From a virus: DNA of 64,000 nt. The notes beneath the pieces are model-generated. The model worked only from the letters and a program-made list of their open reading frames with translations, did not search any database and had not been told where the DNA came from. Position numbers and translations under genes: made by a program. The stretch lies in the IMG/VR virus record IMGVR_UViG_3300035698_017294, positions 1-64,000 of that record, one strand, 5' to 3'. The stretch's first letter is position 1, and every line of letters starts with the position of its first letter. Of this stretch, positions 1-6,463 are shown piece by piece.

Positions 1-1
1 A

Positions 2-94
2 GGACAGCCAGGACAACCGGGACCACCAGAAGAAGACGGCCAAGTAAATGACGAGAAGAAGGTTGGGGACAAATTCAAAGGCAAGAAAGACTAA
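2..94 (+). CDS. C-terminal end of an unidentified protein (partial)
   Basis: An open frame enters from the left edge and stops at 92-94. The visible 30 residues begin with a Gly-Gln-Pro collagen-like stretch (GQPGQPGPPEEDG) and end in a Lys-rich tail. The stop lies 16 bases before the next start at 111, the normal spacing here. Low-complexity acidic/Pro tails are common at the ends of virion proteins. A portal protein would fit upstream of this head module, but nothing visible proves it. Confidence 0.6.
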   Translation, partial: GQPGQPGPPEEDGQVNDEKKVGDKFKGKKD

Positions 95-110
95 AGGCAG
101 AAGACTAAAC

Positions 111-455
111 ATGCTAACCAAATTAGGTTTCTCACCGGCCAAATCAATCAAGTTACTTGGCAGACCATTCGGGGTGCTGGGATCCAAGATTAACAACAAG
201 GTAAACCAGTACACCGCGAACAGGGCGATGCTTGGGTTTAACAAAGCTCGAAGCCTGCCTGTGGCACAACAAGCTAAGGGATATCATCTAGCGCGTAAAC
301 GCGCTAATAGGTATGCTCGTCTTTCACGTGCATTCAATAATGGCACTAGAACAGGCGTAGGCGTAGCCGCGGTAGGATTGGGCAGTGTAGGACTCGCTGG
401 AACAGCACTAGGTTTATTAAATAAAAAAAGTAAAAATAGGTATACATATGGGTAA
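111..455 (+). CDS. Small basic virion-type protein with LGF N-terminal tag
   Basis: The product is 114 residues, strongly basic, with a Gly/Ala-rich hydrophobic segment near the C terminus (about residues 82-105) that could span or insert into a membrane. The start at 111 is preferred over an in-frame ATG at 48, because the upstream frame ends at 94. It also gives the N terminus MLTKLGFSPAK, which resembles the tags on the genes at 448, 3169, 4001 and 24373. Its stop overlaps the next start by 8 bases. No family is recognised; an internal capsid protein is an inference from the tag. Confidence 0.65.
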   Translation: MLTKLGFSPAKSIKLLGRPFGVLGSKINNKVNQYTANRAMLGFNKARSLPVAQQAKGYHLARKRANRYARLSRAFNNGTRTGVGVAAVGLGSVGLAGTALGLLNKKSKNRYTYG

Positions 456-801
456 CAGACCAGGACTACAAAAACTTGGCTTCGTCAAGAAAGCCGGTCT
501 CAGCTTAGAAGACATCGAAGGCGATATTGGAACAACTCTAAGCGATAGACAGGAACCGACAGTACGTAGACTAATATCAGAGCAGTACCAGAAGCGTACG
601 GCATTGCGACATCCTGTAGCTACAGGTATACCGACTCTGGGAATAGCTCCGGCGATAGCAAAGCATAGAGCTAAGAAAGAAGTAAAGAACAAATTACTTA
701 ACATAGCGGCTAAGACTGGCCAGAAGAACCACACTATACTAAAGCGAGATTTTATAAGACTTGCAAGACAACACTATGATAAAAACCATGGTATAATGTA
801 A
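448..801 (+). CDS. Small basic protein with LGFxKKA N-terminal tag
   Basis: The product is 117 residues, Arg/Lys-rich and probably helical. The N terminus reads MGNRPGLQKLGFVKKAG and contains the shared LGF-x-K-x-A pattern. A mildly hydrophobic stretch (HPVATGIPTLGIAPAIAKH) lies in the middle. It overlaps the gene before it by 8 bases and shares one base with the next start (TAATG), so it is translated in a coupled run. No known family is recognised. Confidence 0.7.
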   Translation: MGNRPGLQKLGFVKKAGLSLEDIEGDIGTTLSDRQEPTVRRLISEQYQKRTALRHPVATGIPTLGIAPAIAKHRAKKEVKNKLLNIAAKTGQKNHTILKRDFIRLARQHYDKNHGIM

Positions 802-1370
802 TGCCTAAGAGGCTAAATACTGCACTATCATTAGCTGCGCTAGGCTTTGCGGGGCTCGGCACTGCCGACCTTATCAGATCTAGAGGTATGCGTGAACATA
901 CCAAGTATATCGATAATATAAATTCGACGAGCGACTCAACTAATTATCCAGTACCAAACAGAATTCATAGTACTAGCGTTCAGCGCCTTGCGGTTGATTC
1001 ATCGAACAAAGATGTGTATACTTTATTACACCGAGATGGAAATCAGGCATTTATCGTAGCACCGAACACGGCGCATCCAATAGCTATCGAACACGAACTC
1101 GGCCATGTAAAGGCCAAGTACCATGAGAAGCATCCTGGAATAGCTGCAAGGGCAGTTAGTATAGTGCACAAGCCGACGTTTAAAGCTACAAAGATACGCA
1201 ATGAAGAAGAAGCGTGGAGCTATGTCCATCCGTCCAGGGAAAAGCATGTATTGAAGCAACATGCGCTTGGGGCGTATGACAAAGAATTCCATAGAAAGCG
1301 AGGGCTTGCAGCAGTAGCTGCTGCAGTATTGGCAGCATCTCCACTGGTAGCTAGGAAATTTATCAAGTAA
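801..1370 (+). CDS. Membrane-anchored HExxH metallopeptidase-like protein
   Basis: The product is 189 residues. An N-terminal hydrophobic segment (about 8-25) and a C-terminal one (about 168-183) flank a soluble domain with HELGH at residues 98-102. This is the HExxH zinc-binding motif of zincin peptidases. A later Glu-rich stretch (NEEEAWSYVHP) could supply the third zinc ligand, as in M48-like enzymes. Zinc peptidase activity is inferred from the motif only. The gene sits among small membrane and virion proteins, so a role in entry or lysis is possible but not shown. Confidence 0.6.
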   Translation: MPKRLNTALSLAALGFAGLGTADLIRSRGMREHTKYIDNINSTSDSTNYPVPNRIHSTSVQRLAVDSSNKDVYTLLHRDGNQAFIVAPNTAHPIAIEHELGHVKAKYHEKHPGIAARAVSIVHKPTFKATKIRNEEEAWSYVHPSREKHVLKQHALGAYDKEFHRKRGLAAVAAAVLAASPLVARKFIK

Positions 1371-1392
1371 TAACCTCCGATAAGGGGACGCC

Positions 1393-1818
1393 ATGGGTGC
1401 TAATATAGATACACTGCTTGACAAGGTAGAGCAGGTTGTTGAAGTAATAGCCAATATTCTGCTGAAGCAACGTGAGCATAAGATCCAGATTGATGCTAAT
1501 AAGGATTTGCTCAATAACAACGAGAAGTTAGAAGAAAAGCGTAACGAGTCGTTAGAGAAGGATATAAAGCTAGTCGACACTAAAATTGAGGTGTATGACA
1601 AATCGGCTAAGTCCTCTAATAATCGCGTTTGGGCTATTCTTTTTTTAATTATTATTCCAATGTTTGCCGGCATGTGGGGATACATGTTCAACATGAAGGA
1701 TAAGATGCACGAGATGAACGTTAATCTGAAGGTGATGCAGGCAACACAACACAAACCAGCAACAACCACACCTGAATTTAAAATGCCGAAGGACTCACTA
1801 GATGCCGCCAACGATTAA
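1393..1818 (+). CDS. Coiled-coil single-span membrane protein
   Basis: The product is 141 residues. Residues 1-75 form a charged, heptad-like helix. A clear transmembrane segment follows at about 78-97 (WAILFLIIIPMFAGMWGYMF), then a short Met-rich juxtamembrane part and a Pro/Thr tail. This layout resembles spanin or holin-accessory proteins, but there is no lipobox and no specific family is recognised. A GGGG-type ribosome site precedes the ATG. The stop overlaps the next gene by 17 bases. Confidence 0.65.
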   Translation: MGANIDTLLDKVEQVVEVIANILLKQREHKIQIDANKDLLNNNEKLEEKRNESLEKDIKLVDTKIEVYDKSAKSSNNRVWAILFLIIIPMFAGMWGYMFNMKDKMHEMNVNLKVMQATQHKPATTTPEFKMPKDSLDAAND

Positions 1819-2374
1819 CTCACCGGCCATGAGAGCGTGTCTTGTGGTACAGGCATCTGATTCGATTGTCGCGTCTACGTATAAACTTATAAAGTTAGAC
1901 GAGATCGTAAAAGAATGTGCACTACTCAACAATGCTGTACCATCTTCTGAAGCAGCAATAAGGTGTGACATGTTTAAACTACCTATTGAAGCAGTTCATG
2001 CTGCGATAGATATCCTTGCGGATATAAGAAAGCACAACTCTAAGCACACCGACAAAGAAATTATAGTACACATTGCAATCACGTTTGGGGAAGTACGTTT
2101 AGAGAGAGAACATATGACTGATCTGCCAACATGTGTTGGTCCTAGCTTATCGCGTGCTAGAGAGTTAGTTCAGACATCACTTCCAAATTATATATTGGTG
2201 GACGATATAATTTACGGGAATCTAAAGCAACACAGTATTGACTTTAGATTAATAACACGCGACGACGCACCAGATACCCCATTTTACAGCGTTAAAACAA
2301 ACGAAGATGTTTCAGACGAGACATCTCGTCGTATCAATTCACTTAATATGAAAATTGAGAAATTAGAACGATGA
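1802..2374 (+). CDS. Protein resembling the class III nucleotide cyclase fold, probably inactive
   Basis: The product is 190 residues. The stretch from about residue 50 to 140 follows the order seen in class III cyclase domains: a helix with EAVHAAIDI, a strand ending IAITFGEV, then GPSLSRARELV and a strand with ILVDD. In active cyclases these correspond to the GIHTGEV, G-x-x-VNxAARL and ILVS segments. The N-terminal metal-binding Asp pattern is not clear, so catalysis is doubtful. The resemblance was judged by eye and needs structure prediction. A charged coiled coil ends the protein. Confidence 0.4.
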   Translation: MPPTINSPAMRACLVVQASDSIVASTYKLIKLDEIVKECALLNNAVPSSEAAIRCDMFKLPIEAVHAAIDILADIRKHNSKHTDKEIIVHIAITFGEVRLEREHMTDLPTCVGPSLSRARELVQTSLPNYILVDDIIYGNLKQHSIDFRLITRDDAPDTPFYSVKTNEDVSDETSRRINSLNMKIEKLER

Positions 2375-2832
2375 CAGAAGCACAAACACAAATAAAGATG
2401 GCCAATCTATCTAATCGAATTGATGAGATTTTGGCGGTTACAAATGGGCATTCAGAAATAGATCTTGGCGTTAATAGAATACCTAGCGCCGTATCATACG
2501 ACGTCGGCGACACAGCACTCAAAGCAATCGGTTATCTACTATTCAAAGATATAGATAGCAGGATTCGAATTCAGCATGTCGAAGCCGACGTTGGTGCTGC
2601 AACAAGTTTTCACGATTATGGTGAAAGCCTGGCCATATGTATTTTATACAAAGGCAAACAGAGAGTAGAATACTCTAGCGACCGGGAAACCGAGACGCTT
2701 GAAGCTGGAGGTTTCACCATCCTGCTTCCGTTCGAAGGTCACAAGAACACCGTAATAGAAAAAGTAAAAGGTGTAGTGATTACAATGCCGGCAGCAAAGG
2801 GTTATCCAGATAATGAAAAGACCAGAGCGTAA
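2371..2832 (+). CDS. Cupin-fold protein
   Basis: The product is 153 residues. A helical N terminus is followed by a beta-rich domain with the cupin order: FHDYGESLAICILYKG, then LEAGGFTILLPFEGHKN. This matches the two conserved cupin boxes, which carry His/Glu and Gly/Pro/His. Only some of the usual metal-binding His residues are present (FHDYGE and GHKN). The substrate is unknown. The start overlaps the previous stop (ATGA). A promoter for the next gene begins just after its stop. Confidence 0.55.
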   Translation: MTEAQTQIKMANLSNRIDEILAVTNGHSEIDLGVNRIPSAVSYDVGDTALKAIGYLLFKDIDSRIRIQHVEADVGAATSFHDYGESLAICILYKGKQRVEYSSDRETETLEAGGFTILLPFEGHKNTVIEKVKGVVITMPAAKGYPDNEKTRA

Positions 2833-2836
2833 CAAC

Positions 2837-2865
2837 TTGACGAACAGCGCCCTAGCTAGTATACT
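2837..2865 (+). promoter_or_regulatory. Sigma-70-type promoter, TATACT class
   Basis: TTGACG at 2837-2842, a 17-base spacer and TATACT at 2860-2865. It lies between two genes and about 45 bases before the start at 2911. It belongs to the set of promoters in this window that share TATACT as the -10 element. Confidence 0.7.
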
Positions 2866-2910
2866 ATTGACACAAATGCACAAATGGTACAAAGGATACA
2901 AAGGATAAAC

Positions 2911-3165
2911 ATGGCACTGACATTTTGGGATCTGATGATGACAAAGGAGTCGTCATTACCACTAAACGCTGATTACTTAGATGACCCGGTAAAGGGAAAG
3001 CTAAAATATCCTAAGGCTGGCAAAGTAAAGAAGCCAAACATATTCAAACGTCATAAAGGCAAGCTACTAGGCACCGCGGCAGTATTAGGAGCGGCTGGTG
3101 CACTTAAGGGACTTAAATCGTACAGTGACAAGCAAAGACAAAAGCAACTCTCACGGAGATTCTAA
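2911..3165 (+). CDS. Small basic protein with one hydrophobic segment
   Basis: The product is 84 residues from the ATG at 2911, chosen because AAAGGA lies 6 bases upstream. The in-frame ATG at 2884 would sit too close to the predicted transcription start. Lys-rich throughout, with a Gly/Ala hydrophobic stretch (LLGTAAVLGAAGALKGL) near residues 53-70. It is the first gene behind the 2837 promoter. No family is recognised. Confidence 0.65.
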   Translation: MALTFWDLMMTKESSLPLNADYLDDPVKGKLKYPKAGKVKKPNIFKRHKGKLLGTAAVLGAAGALKGLKSYSDKQRQKQLSRRF

Positions 3166-3168
3166 CGC

Positions 3169-3510
3169 ATGCTGAAAACGCTAGGCTTCACCAAGAAAGC
3201 ATTCTTGGGAATGAAGACCCCGATGCTAGGCTATTCGCACAAGCACGTCAGTGACGAGCTAGGGCAGTTCAAGTTCCATAGGGATTACGAGTATGCCGCA
3301 CGAAGCGCAGGAGATTACGAAGGGATGCGAGGAGCAGTTGCTCGCAAAGCTGAAAGCAGCACCAAGATAAAAACTATGGTAGCCGCACGTAAGGCTCGCA
3401 AAAAAGCAATGCGTTCAACATTCAAGACACTTGCTCCTTGGACCGCAGGACTAGAAGCACCAATGGCGTTTAACGATATTAAGAAAACACTAAAGGCGTC
3501 CAGACTATGA
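3169..3510 (+). CDS. Small basic protein with LGFxKKA N-terminal tag
   Basis: The product is 113 residues, starting MLKTLGFTKKAFLG, the clearest example of the shared N-terminal tag. The rest is Ala/Arg/Lys-rich and probably helical, without a membrane segment. It starts 3 bases after the previous stop and ends in an ATGA overlap with the next gene. Function is unknown. Packaging inside the head is inferred from the tag and from the recurrence of the same K-x-A pattern in capsid proteins. Confidence 0.7.
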   Translation: MLKTLGFTKKAFLGMKTPMLGYSHKHVSDELGQFKFHRDYEYAARSAGDYEGMRGAVARKAESSTKIKTMVAARKARKKAMRSTFKTLAPWTAGLEAPMAFNDIKKTLKASRL

Positions 3511-3833
3511 GTTACTACTACCCGCAACAAATGCAACCGCAACAACAAATACAACAATTGCCACCAGAATATGAATCAGTAGTTTCCAAAGTTGCCTCTA
3601 ACCCAGCATTGATGACAGTGCTTGGGGCCCTGTTTGGTCAATACCAAATGGACGGCCATCCAGCTAAAGGTGGTATGGCTGGACTAGTAACCAGTTTATT
3701 TTGGAACTTGATAAAAAAGAAAGAAGAGAACACAGAAGATGTTCAAAGTCAACTTCAGCAACATCCTCAAACGTATCGGCCAGGCGCTATTCCCTATAAT
3801 CCTAGCATGGGCCATAGAGTTTTTCCTCGCTAG
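3507..3833 (+). CDS. Gln/Pro-rich small protein
   Basis: The product is 108 residues. The N terminus is Gln/Pro/Tyr-rich (SYYYPQQMQPQQQIQQ), followed by a moderately hydrophobic helical part with a Gly-rich centre (HPAKGGMAGLVTSLFWNL) and a Pro-containing tail. The start overlaps the preceding stop (ATGA), which supports it. Its last 95 bases overlap, in another frame, the gene that starts at 3739. No family is recognised. Confidence 0.6.
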   Translation: MSYYYPQQMQPQQQIQQLPPEYESVVSKVASNPALMTVLGALFGQYQMDGHPAKGGMAGLVTSLFWNLIKKKEENTEDVQSQLQQHPQTYRPGAIPYNPSMGHRVFPR

Positions 3834-3984
3834 CATTGATACGAAGAAGGAACGAGAAGACCTAGCGAAAGATCTAGCGTCAAAGATCGATCTCAACTTG
3901 CCATTCCCATTACCGGATTCGGTTAAGGAAGAGATGATCGAACAGATACTTGCAATACTTTACGATGAGTTCAAAACCAAGTAA
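3739..3984 (+). CDS. Small membrane protein overlapping the upstream gene out of frame
   Basis: The product is 81 residues. A hydrophobic segment at about residues 11-30 (IGQALFPIILAWAIEFFLAS) is followed by a charged amphipathic helix and an acidic C terminus. The ORF begins inside the previous gene, and the overlapping frames both give plausible protein. A single-span topology like that of small holins or accessory proteins would fit. Only a weak ribosome site precedes it. Confidence 0.5.
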   Translation: MFKVNFSNILKRIGQALFPIILAWAIEFFLASIDTKKEREDLAKDLASKIDLNLPFPLPDSVKEEMIEQILAILYDEFKTK

Positions 3985-4000
3985 TAAAGTAACAAAGTAA

Positions 4001-4660
4001 ATGCTAAAGAAATTAGGATTCAAAAACAAAGCATGGGCTCTTGGAGGTGCAACAGTACTTCCAGCAGCCGTCTATGGTTACCAAAAGCTCCTTGGGACGA
4101 AGGGCATAGCAGAGGTCGACAAGCACTTAAAGCGCGATAAATCCATAGGTGGCGAAGTGTACGGGTATACCCCGGCGCACATAGCATCTAGGGCTTATGC
4201 TTTGAATCCTAAAGCTGCACTCGTTGCATCTGCGGGAGTAGGCGCAACCATGGCCAAAAAGATGGGCGACACACTAGATACAGTAGCACACGGCGAGCCA
4301 CGGGCAAGAGGGGTATCTAAGGCCGCGATACAAAAATTAACATTGAGCTACAAAGCACCAGCTTTAGCATTGGCAGCAGCTGGAGCCATGGCCGGGTTGG
4401 GGCTGGGCTTAACGAAGAAAGAAAACCCAAAGCATAAAGAAGTGGCTATGTTATCGGCTGCTACCGGACTAGGTTCCGCTGGAATAACTGCTGCCGGATT
4501 TAGCAAATCCAAATTATATGCTAAACATCCAAAGTTACGAGCTAATCACATTATAGCTACTGGGGCTATTGGGGCAGCATTACCCGCTATGGGTTATGGT
4601 TGGAACAAACTAGAGAAATGGCTAGCACCTAATGAGAAAAAAACTATTAATACCACATAA
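4001..4660 (+). CDS. Multi-span membrane protein with LGF N-terminal tag
   Basis: The product is 219 residues. It starts MLKKLGFKNKAW, a variant of the tag seen at 3169. Four Gly/Ala-rich hydrophobic segments follow (about 12-33, 125-146, 155-172 and 190-206), separated by basic loops, so it is a candidate integral membrane protein. No family is recognised. Its 3' end overlaps the next reading frame if that gene starts at 4632. Confidence 0.65.
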   Translation: MLKKLGFKNKAWALGGATVLPAAVYGYQKLLGTKGIAEVDKHLKRDKSIGGEVYGYTPAHIASRAYALNPKAALVASAGVGATMAKKMGDTLDTVAHGEPRARGVSKAAIQKLTLSYKAPALALAAAGAMAGLGLGLTKKENPKHKEVAMLSAATGLGSAGITAAGFSKSKLYAKHPKLRANHIIATGAIGAALPAMGYGWNKLEKWLAPNEKKTINTT

Positions 4661-5543
4661 GCGGTATATACAGGTTCTGATGGTTAGGGGTCTATCCTCA
4701 AAGGCCCTGATACAGGATCTAGAAGCATTAACACTTCCCATTCCAAATCCTGCAGGCTTAATTAAAAGCCTGTATTCGGATCTATATAAAACTAATCCTG
4801 ATCATTTTGATATGGGCGATCCACTCAAGCCAGACATGGATTGGCTGGAGGGCCTAGGTATAGATTCGATATATGCCTACAAATACAATCTTGGATGTAG
4901 AGCAATGGATCCAGGTATCAAAGGCGCTTTTAGAGTGATAGATGATCCGCTAATGCGGAAAGCTATACAGTCACTTGCCTTTGGCAAAGTGACAAATGAA
5001 GATATCGAGCTTATCGTTAATGGCAAGTTTGATATCGGTTATGCTTCAGAAGACTTCGAGGCATTTCTAAAATACTTCTTCGACATTCACGATTGGAATT
5101 TTAACGAACGTCAAGAGTATATGCAGTTGGAACAAAAGTCAGGGTATAAGCGCTTCTATAAACTAGCGCTGGAAGGCGACAAACCTTACCTAATGTGGAA
5201 GCTTGGCCTTTCGCCGAGCCGTACATACGATGACATGCTACGTGAAATGTTTGATGACTCCTTCTATAACTTCAAGGAACGGTCACGACACGATCCGGAA
5301 CTAGCGCAGAAGTGGGGAACACTTGCTGTGAAGCTGTCTGATAAGATCGAAAAGAACGAGAGGGACGACAAAGAGAAGGATGAATACTTCCAGTCATTCC
5401 AGATCGAGACCGATAACTTCGAGGACAAAGAAGAGCCGTTCCCACACATTAGCGAGTTTCAAGATACCGAAGCAGTTGAAGATGGAACAGTTCGTATTGA
5501 AGACCTGCTATCAGCTGAAGACCAAAAGGGATTCAATAAGTGA
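4632..5543 (+). CDS. Unknown acidic protein upstream of terminase
   Basis: The product is 303 residues if it starts at 4632. An internal ATG at 4680, preceded by ACAGG, gives 287 residues and avoids the overlap, and may be the true start. Residues 1-170 are mixed helix; the last 90 are very acidic (KEKDEYFQSFQ, DNFEDKEEP). The central part has Tyr/Trp-rich helices (KYFFDIHDWNFNERQEYMQ). The position before the papain-like gene and terminase would suit a packaging accessory, but I see no small-terminase signature. Confidence 0.6.
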   Translation: MRKKLLIPHKRYIQVLMVRGLSSKALIQDLEALTLPIPNPAGLIKSLYSDLYKTNPDHFDMGDPLKPDMDWLEGLGIDSIYAYKYNLGCRAMDPGIKGAFRVIDDPLMRKAIQSLAFGKVTNEDIELIVNGKFDIGYASEDFEAFLKYFFDIHDWNFNERQEYMQLEQKSGYKRFYKLALEGDKPYLMWKLGLSPSRTYDDMLREMFDDSFYNFKERSRHDPELAQKWGTLAVKLSDKIEKNERDDKEKDEYFQSFQIETDNFEDKEEPFPHISEFQDTEAVEDGTVRIEDLLSAEDQKGFNK

Positions 5544-6463
5544 TACGCCAATTAATCCCAGCTGGACTTCTATTCGGTACTGGCGCTGGCGTTGCTATAG
5601 GCAATCGACAGCTAGTGGACAAGTACAACAGGCGCTCTGCACCCAAGTCGTTCAAAGACTTGCGAAACCAGTATAAGGATACGAAGCCAGGGGACGTGAT
5701 ACTGATACGCGATTCGCACATGCGCGGACCGTCACACACGGCGCTGGTATCCAGTAAAGGTGTGGTATCAGAAGTGCTCGTACCATCACAACATAAAAGC
5801 GTAGCACGCAATGTCCCACTAGAGAAATTTTTAAGGGATAGATCAAGAAGCGGTGGGCGGTATAGTCAAGACGCTGCTGCTAAAATATCAGACGTATTCA
5901 GACCACAGGCAGTGGATGCAAGAAAGCTAAAGTCGTTGTCCAATGCTGCAATAGATAAGGCTAAAAGAGGCATGGTAAAATATGATCCTCTTGCTAACAT
6001 ATCGCACGGAACTGCGATAGTTGGCGACAAGGACATTAAGGCAACATGTGTATCTTTTACAGATGCACTACTACGTGAATCTGGAGCAAAGAGAAGAAAA
6101 AACAAAACTCCCGTACTTCCAAGATCCGCAGTAGTTGGCTTAGATAAGGTAACCAACCTGGATAGACGTGAATCGTACATAGCGCCGCTGAGTGCTATGA
6201 CAGCGGCTTCAGGTGCTATAGCGCTGGCTTCCAAAAGAATGAAGCTCGGCCTACCTCTACTAGCTGCGGGCATCGCTGGTAATGCTATACCCACTGCACG
6301 TGACTCAGATAACTACTTAGTAAGTGCAGCAACAAGGGGTGTTGGCAGCTCGTTACGTAAAGTATTCCGTGGCAAAAATAAAGAATACGATAACGCCATA
6401 GGCGCAGGACTTCTAGCACTTCCTACTTCTCTCGGCATCGCTAAACTACTGAAGCTGAGATAA
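5540..6463 (+). CDS. Permuted papain-like (YiiX/NlpC-type) cysteine hydrolase with membrane segments
   Basis: The product is 307 residues. GDVILIRD at about 51-58 and SHTALV with His66 precede a catalytic-type Cys170 in KATCVSFTDALL. The order His first, Cys later is that of permuted papain-fold amidases and peptidases (YiiX/DUF830-like), which cut amide bonds in peptides, lipids or peptidoglycan. An N-terminal hydrophobic helix and C-terminal hydrophobic stretches (about 213-250, 288-303) suggest membrane attachment. The gene overlaps its neighbours by 1-4 bases. Activity is inferred from motifs. Confidence 0.55.
   Translation: MIRQLIPAGLLFGTGAGVAIGNRQLVDKYNRRSAPKSFKDLRNQYKDTKPGDVILIRDSHMRGPSHTALVSSKGVVSEVLVPSQHKSVARNVPLEKFLRDRSRSGGRYSQDAAAKISDVFRPQAVDARKLKSLSNAAIDKAKRGMVKYDPLANISHGTAIVGDKDIKATCVSFTDALLRESGAKRRKNKTPVLPRSAVVGLDKVTNLDRRESYIAPLSAMTAASGAIALASKRMKLGLPLLAAGIAGNAIPTARDSDNYLVSAATRGVGSSLRKVFRGKNKEYDNAIGAGLLALPTSLGIAKLLKLR

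Noticed and set aside
1026-1811. 261-residue ORF on the - strand
   Set aside because: Antisense to two well-supported + strand genes, Cys/Ser-rich shadow composition, no ribosome site.
5866-6294. 142-residue ORF on the - strand
   Set aside because: Lies fully inside the papain-like gene; Ser/Ala-rich shadow of the + frame.
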